From: a virus | Virus record (IMG/VR): IMGVR_UViG_3300011013_000009 | Coordinates: 1-64,000 of that record | Strand: one strand, 5' to 3' | Length of the DNA: 64,000 bases | Part shown: positions 12,571 through 20,221 of the stretch, piece by piece | Layout: every line of letters begins with the position of its first letter | Position numbering within the stretch: the stretch's first letter is position 1 | Notes under the pieces: model-generated | What the model saw: only the letters and a program-made list of their open reading frames with translations | What the model was told of the DNA's origin: nothing | The model's database searches: none | Translations under genes and position numbers: made by a program

Positions 12571-13521
12571 ATGAGCAATATTTATGAACCGGCCAGGTTA
12601 AATGGCAAATTAGTAGCAAAGAACATCGCTACAGGGAGTATCGCTCCGGAGGGATTGATTAGAGATATCCAAATCCAAAATGCTGAGAAGCAAGGACAGG
12701 TATTGGCAGTTGATCCGCATAATGGCAGAGTAACGAGACTCCCAGCTTCAGTAGTCGGAAAGGCTCCGGCGGAAGTGGAAGATCCTAAGCTATCCTTTAT
12801 GACAGTAGTTGAAAAGCGAGACCCGAAGGATATGTTCGACAATTTGGAGAGACTGACTAAAATGGTAGGCAGAGGAATCCAACCATCCTTGGTAGTAACC
12901 GGAGGCGCCGGATTGGGTAAGACTTATTTGGTTAAGAAAACATTAGCTGATATGGGCTTAACGGAAGCTAAGGAATTCGTTCACTTTAAAGGAAGAGCAA
13001 CTGCGGCGGGATTGTTTGTAACGCTGTATGAGAATGAGAATAAGATTATAGTGTTGGATGATTGTGATAGCGTGTTTAAGGATGCCGATGCAGTGAATTT
13101 ATTAAAAGCGGCATTGGATAGCTATGACACACGAAGGATATCATATATCAGTACTAAGCCGTTAAAGGATCAATACGGAGACCCAGTGCCAAGACACTTT
13201 GAGTTTACCGGTAAGATAATCTTTATATCCAACCTAAGCCAAGCTACGCTGGATGAAGCAGTTAAAAGCCGTTCCTTTGTATCAGACATCACAATGACGC
13301 AGGAACAAATGTTTATCCGAATAGAGCAGTTAATGGAGAGTATGGAGACAAGGATTCCAGAGACAGCTAAGAAGCAGGCATTAGAAATAATGAAAGAGTT
13401 ACATGAAAAGTATAGTGGCGTTGAGATTAATTTGAGAAGCTTTATTAAAGCGGCAAGGATATGTGCAATGGGATTTGATGATCCGACTACTATGGTAGCT
13501 GAGCAAATTATTAATTTATAA
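12571..13521 (+). CDS. AAA-family ATPase
   Basis: The 316 residues contain Walker A GGAGLGKT (111-118) and Walker B IVLDDCD (Asp 163-164), followed by a sensor-1-like stretch (KIIFISNLSQATLDEAVKSRS) with an arginine that could act as a finger, and a helical C-terminal lid. The N-terminal 90 residues are unlike known partners. AAA proteins of this plan act as ring-shaped remodelers or loaders on DNA or protein. It is bracketed by its own promoter and a strong terminator, so no neighbour hints at the substrate. It is not a recognisable clamp-loader or helicase subunit by eye. Confidence 0.8.
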   Translation: MSNIYEPARLNGKLVAKNIATGSIAPEGLIRDIQIQNAEKQGQVLAVDPHNGRVTRLPASVVGKAPAEVEDPKLSFMTVVEKRDPKDMFDNLERLTKMVGRGIQPSLVVTGGAGLGKTYLVKKTLADMGLTEAKEFVHFKGRATAAGLFVTLYENENKIIVLDDCDSVFKDADAVNLLKAALDSYDTRRISYISTKPLKDQYGDPVPRHFEFTGKIIFISNLSQATLDEAVKSRSFVSDITMTQEQMFIRIEQLMESMETRIPETAKKQALEIMKELHEKYSGVEINLRSFIKAARICAMGFDDPTTMVAEQIINL

Positions 13522-13540
13522 ACCATGTCTCTTAGGTTTA

Positions 13541-13567
13541 AGGAGTCGGAAACGGCTCCTTTTTTTC
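13541..13567 (+). terminator. Intrinsic terminator after AAA ATPase
   Basis: An 8-bp stem (13541-13548/13553-13560) with a GAAA loop and seven T residues, the same design as the terminator at 7179. Confidence 0.85.
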
Positions 13568-13589
13568 TTTAAACTTCACCGGTAAAAGA

Positions 13590-13621
13590 TTTGGTAGAAT
13601 GAAAAAAACACCTTATATTTA
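13590..13621 (+). promoter_or_regulatory. Early promoter, TTTGG / TATATTTA
   Basis: TTTGG (13590-13594) and TATATTTA (13614-13621); before 13646. Confidence 0.7.
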
Positions 13622-13645
13622 AGTATAATTTAAAATTTAAGAGAT

Positions 13646-14245
13646 ATGAAAAAATTGAAAAAGCAAAAAGTAAAATTCATCGACAATACCGCAGCTTTAA
13701 AGAAAACGGATAAGAAGCACAAAGACGAAACGAATGATTGTGTGGTGTATGCTTTTATGAATGCATTTGAGGTTAGCTATGATGAAGCACATGAATATGT
13801 TGAAAAGAATTATAGCAGACGAAAAGGCAAAGGTACATTTAATACGGTACACGGATTAGCTGAGATGGGTGGATTGAAATTAGTATTATCTAAGAATACA
13901 GATAGTGATTGTGACACTAGTTATTTGAATGGCAAGACAACTAAGTATATCGGAAGTCATCCTAAAGCGTGTGTTAAAGACAAGGAAGGTAACGCTTATG
14001 GGACTTATATTAAATTAACCAATCCATTATATCCCTTAGGCAAAGGAGAGTATGCCGGATACACAGTAGGGAAGTTTAGATTACAGCATCCTAAGGGAAC
14101 ATATATTATATTAGTGAGTGGGCACGCATTGTGTATCAAAGACGGAGCGACAGTAGATAACTATTCTGAGAATGATATGTTATTCCAATTCTATAACAGA
14201 GATCAGAGAAGAGCTCTTCATATCTTCCAAGTAATTGACAAGTAA
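13646..14245 (+). CDS. Papain-like (C39-type) cysteine peptidase fold protein
   Basis: In the 199 residues a catalytic-type Cys lies at the start of a helix (TNDCVVYAFMNAF, Cys32), followed much later by GHALCIKDG (His160) and VDN (Asp171). That order, Cys-helix then His and Asp on strands, is the papain-like pattern found in bacteriocin-processing peptidases and many unnamed phage proteins. It could cut a protein or amide bond, or be a transglutaminase-like enzyme. No signal peptide, so it should act in the cytoplasm. Family membership is moderately supported; substrate unknown. Confidence 0.6.
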   Translation: MKKLKKQKVKFIDNTAALKKTDKKHKDETNDCVVYAFMNAFEVSYDEAHEYVEKNYSRRKGKGTFNTVHGLAEMGGLKLVLSKNTDSDCDTSYLNGKTTKYIGSHPKACVKDKEGNAYGTYIKLTNPLYPLGKGEYAGYTVGKFRLQHPKGTYIILVSGHALCIKDGATVDNYSENDMLFQFYNRDQRRALHIFQVIDK

Positions 14246-14251
14246 AAAAGA

Positions 14252-14283
14252 TTTGGTAGAGTGAAATAAAAACCTTATATTTA
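14252..14283 (+). promoter_or_regulatory. Early promoter, TTTGG / TATATTTA
   Basis: TTTGG (14252-14256), AGTGAAAT, TATATTTA (14276-14283); before 14307. Confidence 0.7.
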
Positions 14284-14306
14284 AGAAATAATAAAAATTA
14301 AGAGAT

Positions 14307-14648
14307 ATGAAAAAGTTTAAAAAGTTTAATTTAGGAGACACCGTTAGAGCTCACGATTTTGAAGGCAATTTGGAAGTAGGAACTATTAATGCCTGTTATG
14401 TAGAAGGCATTGTAGTAGACATTGTTAGAGTAGTAGAGATAGGAGGTTGTATGTGTTATAAGCTTAAGTGTACTAAGAAAGTATTTGGAGGCGAAGAGAT
14501 TAAAGAACACAAAGGCGAAATAGTATTCAGTCCTGTTAATGGCACTAAGACATTCTTCGGTAAAGAATTAAATCAGGTTGTGTTAGTTGAGGCATTTGAT
14601 GAAGACACAGATCCCGCAGGTGGATATGGATTACATTCCCACATTTAA
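14307..14648 (+). CDS. Unknown 113-residue beta-rich protein
   Basis: KFNLGDTVRAHDFEGNLEVGTI resembles the first strands of an SH3/KOW-like barrel, and a GGCMCYKLKC segment adds three cysteines. Ends GYGLHSHI. A small beta-barrel fold is plausible. No catalytic motif. Single gene under its own promoter. Confidence 0.65.
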   Translation: MKKFKKFNLGDTVRAHDFEGNLEVGTINACYVEGIVVDIVRVVEIGGCMCYKLKCTKKVFGGEEIKEHKGEIVFSPVNGTKTFFGKELNQVVLVEAFDEDTDPAGGYGLHSHI

Positions 14649-14663
14649 AAGACGGAAAAGAAA

Positions 14664-14695
14664 TTAGGATAGTTGAAATATTATCCTTATATTTA
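14664..14695 (+). promoter_or_regulatory. Early promoter, TTAGG / TATATTTA
   Basis: TTAGG (14664-14668), GTTGAAAT, TATATTTA (14688-14695). It is the last clear promoter of this class before the late region. Confidence 0.7.
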
Positions 14696-14728
14696 AGTAT
14701 TATTAATAATTAAAAAATAAATAATAAA

Positions 14729-15157
14729 ATGAAAAAAGTAAGTTTAAAAGAACAAATCGAAAAAGTAGAGAACCAATCATTAAGTGGAATTTATTCTAAG
14801 GAAGATGTATTGGCATTGTTAAATGATGTAGAAGCTGAAAAAGAATTTGATATTGACTTAGATGAATTGAAAAAGTATTTATTAAGCAATGTAGAGAATT
14901 ATTTTAATAATGTTTATAACGCAGCAGACTACATTGAAGATCCAGAATTTGAGATTAGCTATGGAAATGAATTGACGCTTGAAAGAGCACAATTTGATTC
15001 TAGCCAATTGGCAACTGATGTGGATGCATGTTTTGATGATGCATTAACAGAATATAAAGATGCCGAAGCAGCAAAGAGAATGGCTGAGATAGATAAGGCA
15101 GAGGAAACTCATTTTGAAGAGGCACCTGCAGAAGAGGTGACAGGAACAGAATTATAA
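14729..15157 (+). CDS. Unknown acidic helical protein (142 aa)
   Basis: MKKVSLKEQIEKVENQSLSG... is acidic and largely helical, with an EDVLALLNDVEAEKEF segment and a Glu/Ala-rich disordered tail (EEAPAEEVTGTEL). Last gene of the early/middle block, followed by a terminator hairpin. No family recognised. Confidence 0.7.
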   Translation: MKKVSLKEQIEKVENQSLSGIYSKEDVLALLNDVEAEKEFDIDLDELKKYLLSNVENYFNNVYNAADYIEDPEFEISYGNELTLERAQFDSSQLATDVDACFDDALTEYKDAEAAKRMAEIDKAEETHFEEAPAEEVTGTEL

Positions 15158-15248
15158 ACTAGTTAACACAGAGATAATGAAGAAGAGAGTTTAATACAAA
15201 GACATAGCTTTAATATAGAAAGCCAATAAGATAGCAAGACATAAGCAC

Positions 15249-15294
15249 AGCGTCCCTCCTTAAGCCATAGAGCTAAGCAGTAAGGGGCGCTTTC
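15249..15294 (+). terminator. Probable terminator closing the early block
   Basis: A 9-bp stem (15249-15257/15283-15291, one G-U pair) with a 25-base loop is followed by TTTCT. The T-tract is short, so termination may be partial. Confidence 0.5.
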
Positions 15295-15311
15295 TACAAT
15301 CCATGCCCTAA

Positions 15312-15401
15312 GGGGGCGTAGTAAAGGGGGCAGGGGTAGAACAAGGGGGGCTGGGGCAAAACCGGGGGCTAAAGGGGGCTAAATGGGGGGGTAGGGGAGG
15401 G
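15312..15401 (+). other. Block of ten G-runs (potential G-quadruplex) at the early/late boundary
   Basis: Runs of 3-7 G occur at 15312, 15326, 15333, 15345, 15353, 15364, 15374, 15385, 15394 and 15399, separated by 1-9 bases, in a window where G-runs are otherwise rare. The spacing lets several G-quadruplexes form in the + strand (and in RNA). A C-run (15413-15418) follows. The whole stretch 15158-15540 has no gene. It could stop polymerase, mark a replication or packaging site, or shape a transcript end. Confidence 0.75.
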
Positions 15402-15527
15402 TTTCATTAACACCCCCCTTATCCAGGTGCGGGTTGGCTGCGTTAAACCTATTTTCTTAGCACGGATAGATTTTTTGCTATATAGGTGGTCTTTATTAGA
15501 ATATACTGCGTATATACTTTCTGGTAC

Positions 15528-15540
15528 ATATTTATATTAA
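15528..15540 (+). promoter_or_regulatory. Late-type promoter motif ATATTTATATTAA
   Basis: First clear copy of the motif that precedes genes from here on; it abuts the start codon at 15541. No TTTG lies 20 bases upstream, unlike early promoters. Confidence 0.6.
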
Positions 15541-16002
15541 ATGATAAAACTAAAGTCTATATTAACCGAACAATCAACCCCTACGGTAGTATTTGTTTCT
15601 GGATTAACTAAGTATGAATCAGTCGACGCACAGGGCAACCGAATACAAAGCGGTATGCCCGGATTCCAAGTTATAACATTTCATTATAAAGACAAAGAAA
15701 AAATTATAAAATATCTAAAAGATAACAATGTACAAGCTCTTATATTATATAGTAAGTCTTGTGAATACTGGAAGACATATAAACCATATATTAATAATAT
15801 TTTTTGCATTGAGCCATGGAATGGAAGTAATAAGATGGTATCTAGATACTCAGGGTTTCCTGCTGATAATATGTGGGTCGGCCCAGAAGATTATAGAGGG
15901 AATGGATTAAAAACTAATAATGATATAGTGCCCGGCAAAGGAACTCGGGGACATATCGAAGCCTTATCGGTTGTTTCTCTATTAATAGCTAGGAAAATAT
16001 AA
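15541..16002 (+). CDS. Putative packaged protein with capsid-targeting-like leader
   Basis: The N-terminus MIKLKSILTE|QSTP is the first of a series of matching leaders ending in Leu/Ile-x-Glu, the site type cut by T4 prohead protease gp21. The remaining 143 residues look like a compact alpha/beta domain (PTVVFVSGLTKYES, VQALILYSKSCEYW, IVPGKGTRGHIEALSVVS), possibly an enzyme-like fold with a Ser/Gly nucleophile-elbow appearance at LYSKS, but no family is recognised. Late-type promoter directly in front. Confidence 0.75.
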   Translation: MIKLKSILTEQSTPTVVFVSGLTKYESVDAQGNRIQSGMPGFQVITFHYKDKEKIIKYLKDNNVQALILYSKSCEYWKTYKPYINNIFCIEPWNGSNKMVSRYSGFPADNMWVGPEDYRGNGLKTNNDIVPGKGTRGHIEALSVVSLLIARKI

Positions 16003-16091
16003 TGATAAAACTAAAGTCTATATTAAACGAAATAGGAGATGCCTTGGTTGCTCCTTATATAACAATATCCATTCCTAGGCTTGGAGATTAG
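16002..16091 (+). CDS. Orphan copy of the leader: 29-residue frame, MIKLKSILNE start
   Basis: The first 24 bases are identical to those of the 15541 gene, giving MIKLKSILNE|IGDA, but the frame stops after 29 codons. It starts inside the preceding stop (TAATG). It is probably the remains of a duplicated member of the leader family, or a tiny peptide still sent to the head. Confidence 0.45.
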   Translation: MIKLKSILNEIGDALVAPYITISIPRLGD

Positions 16092-16150
16092 TGTATGGCC
16101 TGAAGTTTACCTGAAAGGGCGTACTTATAAGCGTACTAACGTACTACGCT

Positions 16151-16165
16151 ATATTTATTATAAAA
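16151..16165 (+). promoter_or_regulatory. Late-type promoter motif ATATTTATTATAAAA
   Basis: Lies ahead of the small frame at 16175 and the gene at 16278, with no early-type upstream element. Confidence 0.5.
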
Positions 16166-16174
16166 AGTCTCCAT

Positions 16175-16285
16175 ATGGATAACGCAGGCGATATATTGAT
16201 GGAAATACAAATAATATGCCTCACTATATTTATGTGGAAATTGTATAGGTATATACTATATAAAGAAGGTAAAGAAAATGATTAA
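16175..16285 (+). CDS. Possible tiny membrane peptide (36 aa)
   Basis: MDNAGDILMEIQIICLTIFMWKLYRY... could span the membrane once and has a basic tail. It overlaps the next start by 8 bases. Length and position fit a real small gene, but there is no other support. Confidence 0.4.
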   Translation: MDNAGDILMEIQIICLTIFMWKLYRYILYKEGKEND

Positions 16286-16925
16286 ATTAAAAGATTTATT
16301 AAAAGAGCAAAATTCATTTTTCGAACCAATTACGGGAATAGGATCACCAAAAGCTGGTACCAAGGCTGGTTCTGCATTTGTTAAAGCTGGAGAAAAAGCT
16401 GCAGATTTTGCAATAGCACGTAGTAAGGATAAGGATATCAACGTAATAACTGATTCTGAATTTCGCGCAGCCATGACAAAATTAGCTAATACGTGGAATC
16501 CTATACGAAATCAATATAAAGGTAAAACTGTAAACTTTTATAAAATAGGTACAGATGAATTGCTAGGCAATTTTAAAATAGAGAATATCATAGTTAAATA
16601 TTATGCCGGCAAAGAAGAGTTAGCGCCATATGTAGTTGTAAGATTATCAGGAGAACATAAAGGAACTGCTTATGCATATGAGCAAGATTTAAAAAGGAAT
16701 ATGTTTAAAGTAGGAAAATCTAAATTAGGTACTTATATGCCAGAAGCTCCATTAATGAATAAAGAGTTAACTAAAAGTATTTTATCAAAATGGCCTGCTA
16801 TCGATCGTATTGCTGGAGAATTATCTAATATAAAAGAGAAACAAAGAGTACCAGATGCAGATTTTACAGCTGCTATAGATTCTGAATTAGGCAATGATGA
16901 TATACAATCTACAAATATAGCTTAA
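16278..16925 (+). CDS. Putative packaged protein with leader MIKLKDLLKE
   Basis: Leader MIKLKDLLKE|QNSF, then a 205-residue body with an Ala/Lys-rich helix (AGSAFVKAGEKAADFAIARSKD), a beta-rich middle (YKGKTVNFYKIGTDELLGNFKIENIIVKYY written as alternating strands) and a helical end. No enzyme motif is recognised. By analogy with T4 internal proteins it would be matured by removal of the leader inside the prohead and leave the head with the DNA; this is inference. Confidence 0.75.
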   Translation: MIKLKDLLKEQNSFFEPITGIGSPKAGTKAGSAFVKAGEKAADFAIARSKDKDINVITDSEFRAAMTKLANTWNPIRNQYKGKTVNFYKIGTDELLGNFKIENIIVKYYAGKEELAPYVVVRLSGEHKGTAYAYEQDLKRNMFKVGKSKLGTYMPEAPLMNKELTKSILSKWPAIDRIAGELSNIKEKQRVPDADFTAAIDSELGNDDIQSTNIA

Positions 16926-16940
16926 ATTAAAAATAACGCA

Positions 16941-16954
16941 ATATTTATAATAAA
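16941..16954 (+). promoter_or_regulatory. Late-type promoter motif ATATTTATAATAAA
   Basis: Twelve bases ahead of the start at 16966. Confidence 0.6.
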
Positions 16955-16965
16955 TTGGAAAAAAA

Positions 16966-17298
16966 ATGAAATTAAAAACATTACTAGAAGGATATGCTTG
17001 GGAAAGAAAAGATGGCCAACCATTACCAACATTAAATGATGTTCAGAAAGAGCATAATAAAAAAATATCTGAATCGCCTATACAATATAATCCAAATGAT
17101 TATGAATCTGCAAAACCAAGTAATATTAATTCTCTCTTAGAGGATGCAGAAGAGGAATTGGAATCAGTAGTAAATAAATTGTCGACAGATAGTAATGTAA
17201 GTACTTCAGATAAGTTAGTTTATTTACAAAGTCTTAAAAAAATAAATTATATATTAGATAGATTACAAAATAAAGATTTATCTGGATATTTTGAATAA
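16966..17298 (+). CDS. Small protein with shortened leader MKLKTLLE
   Basis: MKLKTLLE|GYAWERKDG keeps the leader pattern with one residue fewer before the L-x-E site. The 110 residues continue with a disordered segment and a C-terminal helical hairpin (LLEDAEEELESVVNKLS...LQSLKKINYILDRLQNK). No family recognised. Likely a small head-internal or scaffold-type protein. Confidence 0.7.
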   Translation: MKLKTLLEGYAWERKDGQPLPTLNDVQKEHNKKISESPIQYNPNDYESAKPSNINSLLEDAEEELESVVNKLSTDSNVSTSDKLVYLQSLKKINYILDRLQNKDLSGYFE

Positions 17299-17310
17299 AA
17301 GGAAGAAATA

Positions 17311-17655
17311 ATGGAAGACCCTACATTAATCGGAATATTGGTTACATTATTAGGAGCATTTGGTGTTAAAGAGATTTGGACCATATGGAAAAAGAAAATC
17401 GATATCCAAGGACAAAAAGATTTAATAACATTAAGTAAAGAACATCAAATATTACATGGAGTTATAGAAGAGCAAAGAAATACAATTGAAGATATGACAA
17501 AAAGAATTGTATTGTTAGAAGATAAAATTGATCAATTAATCGAAGATAATAAAGATTGTGCTATTAAATTAGCTAGGATGGAAGAAAGATTAATATTATC
17601 AGCTAAACAAAGATCAACCAGAAAACAAAAATCAAAAAACGGTACATCAAAATGA
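17311..17655 (+). CDS. Membrane-anchored coiled-coil protein (114 aa)
   Basis: An N-terminal hydrophobic helix (about 5-20, LIGILVTLLGAFGV) is followed by a long coiled coil (residues 30-95) and a basic tail. This is the layout of i-spanins and of many phage holin-neighbour proteins, but the gene sits among leader-bearing genes and itself lacks the leader. It overlaps the next start by 4 bases. Role unknown. Confidence 0.65.
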   Translation: MEDPTLIGILVTLLGAFGVKEIWTIWKKKIDIQGQKDLITLSKEHQILHGVIEEQRNTIEDMTKRIVLLEDKIDQLIEDNKDCAIKLARMEERLILSAKQRSTRKQKSKNGTSK

Positions 17656-17957
17656 TTAAGCTAAAGAATTTATTAAAAGAAAAATATTCACACGAAGATT
17701 GGAAATCTGGCGCTACCGGAGAAATGTCTGGATATTATTTAATGAAACAATTAAATGATTTAGCACACGATGCCGAAAGATCAGAAGAGCATGATTTAGC
17801 AGATGCATATGAATGGTTACATGGTAGAATAAATCAATCTTATAGAGATATTGATCTTAATATAGTAGATATACAAGATTTATTAAATGAACCTGCGGGC
17901 AGAAAACATTGGAATAATTTGCCAATTGAATATTTGGAAGATTTATTTAATTTTTAA
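17652..17957 (+). CDS. Putative packaged protein with leader MIKLKNLLKE
   Basis: Leader MIKLKNLLKE|KYSH, then a helical 91-residue body (MKQLNDLAHDAERSEEHDLADAYEWLHGRINQ in a helix-turn-helix-like layout). The start overlaps the previous stop (ATGA). Removal of the leader would leave an acidic protein of about 10 kDa, in the range of T4 internal proteins. Confidence 0.75.
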   Translation: MIKLKNLLKEKYSHEDWKSGATGEMSGYYLMKQLNDLAHDAERSEEHDLADAYEWLHGRINQSYRDIDLNIVDIQDLLNEPAGRKHWNNLPIEYLEDLFNF

Positions 17958-17959
17958 TT

Positions 17960-18469
17960 ATGATTAAATTAAAAGATATATTATCAGAAGCATTGCCAGA
18001 TGTTCCTATGACAATGGGATTTCGTAAACACGAAAATTATGAAGATCAAATCGTAGAACAATTTTTAAGATTTTATCAAAATGATGGCGGAAATAAAACC
18101 GGAAGATTTATTGATATGGCATCGCAACTAGTTGATACATATGGGGCGGAAGCAGTACAACAAAATTTAGAACGAATTGACGACTTATCAAATCAAATTA
18201 ACGAATTAATAAAACCAATTTATAAAGGTGCTGGACATAGTGTAAAAACTCCATTAGATTCTGGAGCAAATGCAACTATATGGAAATATCTAGATGATGC
18301 ACATGAAACAGTAAATGAAATAATAAATAATAGTACATTTAATGGATGGCCAATAGATACGGTTATAGCCGAACTAGATGGTTTATATAATACATTAGAC
18401 GAACTAAAAATGATATATACAACCAATTACGGCCCAGAACCTGAAAAAAGACAGGTAGGAATGGTATGA
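17960..18469 (+). CDS. Putative packaged protein with leader MIKLKDILSE
   Basis: Leader MIKLKDILSE|ALPD is nearly identical to that of the next gene. The 169-residue product is helical, with a Gly-containing middle (KPIYKGAGHSVKTPLDSG) and an acidic surface. No family recognised. It overlaps the next gene by 4 bases (ATGA), so both should be made together. Confidence 0.75.
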   Translation: MIKLKDILSEALPDVPMTMGFRKHENYEDQIVEQFLRFYQNDGGNKTGRFIDMASQLVDTYGAEAVQQNLERIDDLSNQINELIKPIYKGAGHSVKTPLDSGANATIWKYLDDAHETVNEIINNSTFNGWPIDTVIAELDGLYNTLDELKMIYTTNYGPEPEKRQVGMV

Positions 18470-18906
18470 TTAAATTGAAAGACATATTACCTGAAGCACT
18501 TCGAGATTATGATTCAAATAACATAGATCTCCCAGCAAATGAATTTAATTTAAAAGATTTAACATTTGATGATGTGTTAGGTAACTTCCCTGGAGAGTAT
18601 AAAACCCAACAATTTACAAGAATGCAACCAAATGGACAAGAAGGACCATATTATAGAGACGGAGTATCATTTCCTAAAGTAGGTGATGGTATGACTACAA
18701 TAGGCGATTTGAAATCCTTCGAAGGTTGGAAAAAAGAGTTCTTAACTAAATTTGGAGAAACAATAATTTTATTAGACCCAGACGCAGAATGGTTTGATAA
18801 GGTTAAAATAAAAAATGATAAATTCAATCAACAATCCACTGCTAGTTCTAAAGCAATTTCAAAATATTACACAGATAAACCATCAGGTGGTTTTACTGGT
18901 GATTAG
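18466..18906 (+). CDS. Putative packaged protein with leader MIKLKDILPE
   Basis: Leader MIKLKDILPE|ALRD; the 146-residue product has no recognised motif, with several Phe/Trp-containing segments and a polar Ser/Gly tail. Shares leader and the following Ala-Leu with its upstream neighbour, which points to duplication of the 5' end of the gene followed by divergence or swapping of the body. Confidence 0.75.
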   Translation: MIKLKDILPEALRDYDSNNIDLPANEFNLKDLTFDDVLGNFPGEYKTQQFTRMQPNGQEGPYYRDGVSFPKVGDGMTTIGDLKSFEGWKKEFLTKFGETIILLDPDAEWFDKVKIKNDKFNQQSTASSKAISKYYTDKPSGGFTGD

Positions 18907-18908
18907 CC

Positions 18909-19049
18909 ATGCCCCACTATAAACTTCTTAAAAATTCATTTACGATCATTTGTGGAAAATGTGATCATGAATGGAACAGGAAAAGAATGCCCGTTACGGC
19001 TACATGTCCTAAATGTAAACATAAAGCAAAAATTAAATCTAGATTATAG
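18909..19049 (+). CDS. Tiny zinc-ribbon protein (46 aa)
   Basis: CGKC (residues 15-18) and CPKC (33-36) form a treble-clef/zinc-ribbon pair in a very basic peptide ending KAKIKSRL. Basic zinc ribbons like this usually bind nucleic acid or ribosomes. Encoded two bases after the preceding stop. Function unknown. Confidence 0.6.
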   Translation: MPHYKLLKNSFTIICGKCDHEWNRKRMPVTATCPKCKHKAKIKSRL

Positions 19050-19055
19050 TTAGTT

Positions 19056-19069
19056 ATATTTATATAAAA
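19056..19069 (+). promoter_or_regulatory. Late-type promoter motif ATATTTATATAAAA
   Basis: Perfect motif directly before the start codon at 19069, leaving almost no untranslated leader if the start point is about 7 bases downstream; a further-upstream start site is also possible. Confidence 0.55.
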
Positions 19070-19926
19070 TGATAAAGCTCAAAAACATATTATTAAATGA
19101 ACAACAAACTAAAACAGTAAAGGGAGTTGAATATTGGAGAAAAAGTGAAGGTGAACCATGGCAAGCAATAGATAAATGTGTTAAAGGTAATTGTCATCAT
19201 GGAGAAGGAGAAACTATTGGAGAAGATGGATCATTTATTGGCGAATTCAAGAATGGTAAACGATGGAAAGGAATTTTGACAGGACCAAACGGAGATCAAA
19301 TATATGTTAATGGTAAAGCTGAAATACTTAGAGAACCAGAAGAAAAATCAGGAGGATTTTTATCAGTTGCGTTAAACAGTATAATGCCCACTGATTATTT
19401 TAATTTATTACCAGTTAATGCAAAAGCTTGGGTAAAAGATTTAGTAGGAATTAAAAAAACAATTACTTCGAAAGATTTTTCAGTTAATGATTTATTAGTA
19501 TTAATTGAAATTGTTAAACGATTAAAAAAAGAAGGAAGAGTAGCAATACAATATTATGATTATAATAAGATGCTTAGGGATAATAAAATAAAAATCCAAA
19601 AGCAAGGAATTGAGAAGAGTTTTGAAGATTCAATAGCAGGTTCAATATATAGATTACGAACAACGTTAGGACGGGCTCGAATAGGCACAAATTCAGAAGG
19701 ACAAACAGTTATTGTAGATACATTTGATTTTAATAATGTCCTCTCCGGAGAGGGTAGTAGCGCTAGTTCTAAAAAAAGACAACAAGAAAAAATAATCCAA
19801 CAAATTTTAAATAATCCTACAGATCTTAGTTATGATAAAGCAAGAAGGATATCTGGTGCATTTGGTTCTGCAGACGGTGAAGGAGCTTATGTTTATATTA
19901 ATCTAGGAGATGAAGCAGATATATGA
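19069..19926 (+). CDS. Putative packaged protein with leader MIKLKNILLNE and MORN-like repeats
   Basis: Leader MIKLKNILLNE|QQTK. Next come Gly-rich repeats resembling MORN motifs (GEGETIGEDGSFIGEFKNGK, around residues 48-80), which can bind membranes or proteins. The C-terminal 190 residues are mixed, with a GAFGSADGEGAYVYINLG end and a helical middle. At 285 residues it is one of the longest leader-bearing products. No enzyme motif recognised. Confidence 0.75.
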   Translation: MIKLKNILLNEQQTKTVKGVEYWRKSEGEPWQAIDKCVKGNCHHGEGETIGEDGSFIGEFKNGKRWKGILTGPNGDQIYVNGKAEILREPEEKSGGFLSVALNSIMPTDYFNLLPVNAKAWVKDLVGIKKTITSKDFSVNDLLVLIEIVKRLKKEGRVAIQYYDYNKMLRDNKIKIQKQGIEKSFEDSIAGSIYRLRTTLGRARIGTNSEGQTVIVDTFDFNNVLSGEGSSASSKKRQQEKIIQQILNNPTDLSYDKARRISGAFGSADGEGAYVYINLGDEADI

Positions 19927-20198
19927 TTAAACTAGAAAACATATTAAAAAGTATTCCAAATCAAGAAATAGTTGAATCTGAATTAGGACAATGGGAATAT
20001 CCTGGTAGAATAACAAGAATACCAAGTAATACTATAACAATGCAACCCGATCCTAGAACAGGTAAGCCTATAGAACATATATTATTAATAATAGGAGACC
20101 AAAGCGGAGAAAAAAAGATAGGAATTCCAGGAGGACCTAATTTATTTTTTCCAACAGATACATCAGTTACTGAATATCCTATTAAAAGGCATATGTAA
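19923..20198 (+). CDS. Leader-family protein with diverged site (MIKLENILKS)
   Basis: The start MIKLENILKSIPNQ keeps the leader but lacks Glu at the expected position; a later VESELGQ could serve. The 91-residue product is short and beta-rich with a Gly/Pro-rich middle (IPGGPNLFFP). Overlaps the previous gene by 4 bases. Confidence 0.65.
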   Translation: MIKLENILKSIPNQEIVESELGQWEYPGRITRIPSNTITMQPDPRTGKPIEHILLIIGDQSGEKKIGIPGGPNLFFPTDTSVTEYPIKRHM

Positions 20199-20199
20199 C

Positions 20200-20213
20200 A
20201 TATTTATATAAAA
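20200..20213 (+). promoter_or_regulatory. Late-type promoter motif ATATTTATATAAAA
   Basis: Perfect motif, eight bases before the start at 20222, with an AAGGA Shine-Dalgarno-like stretch between. Confidence 0.65.
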
Positions 20214-20221
20214 AGGATATT

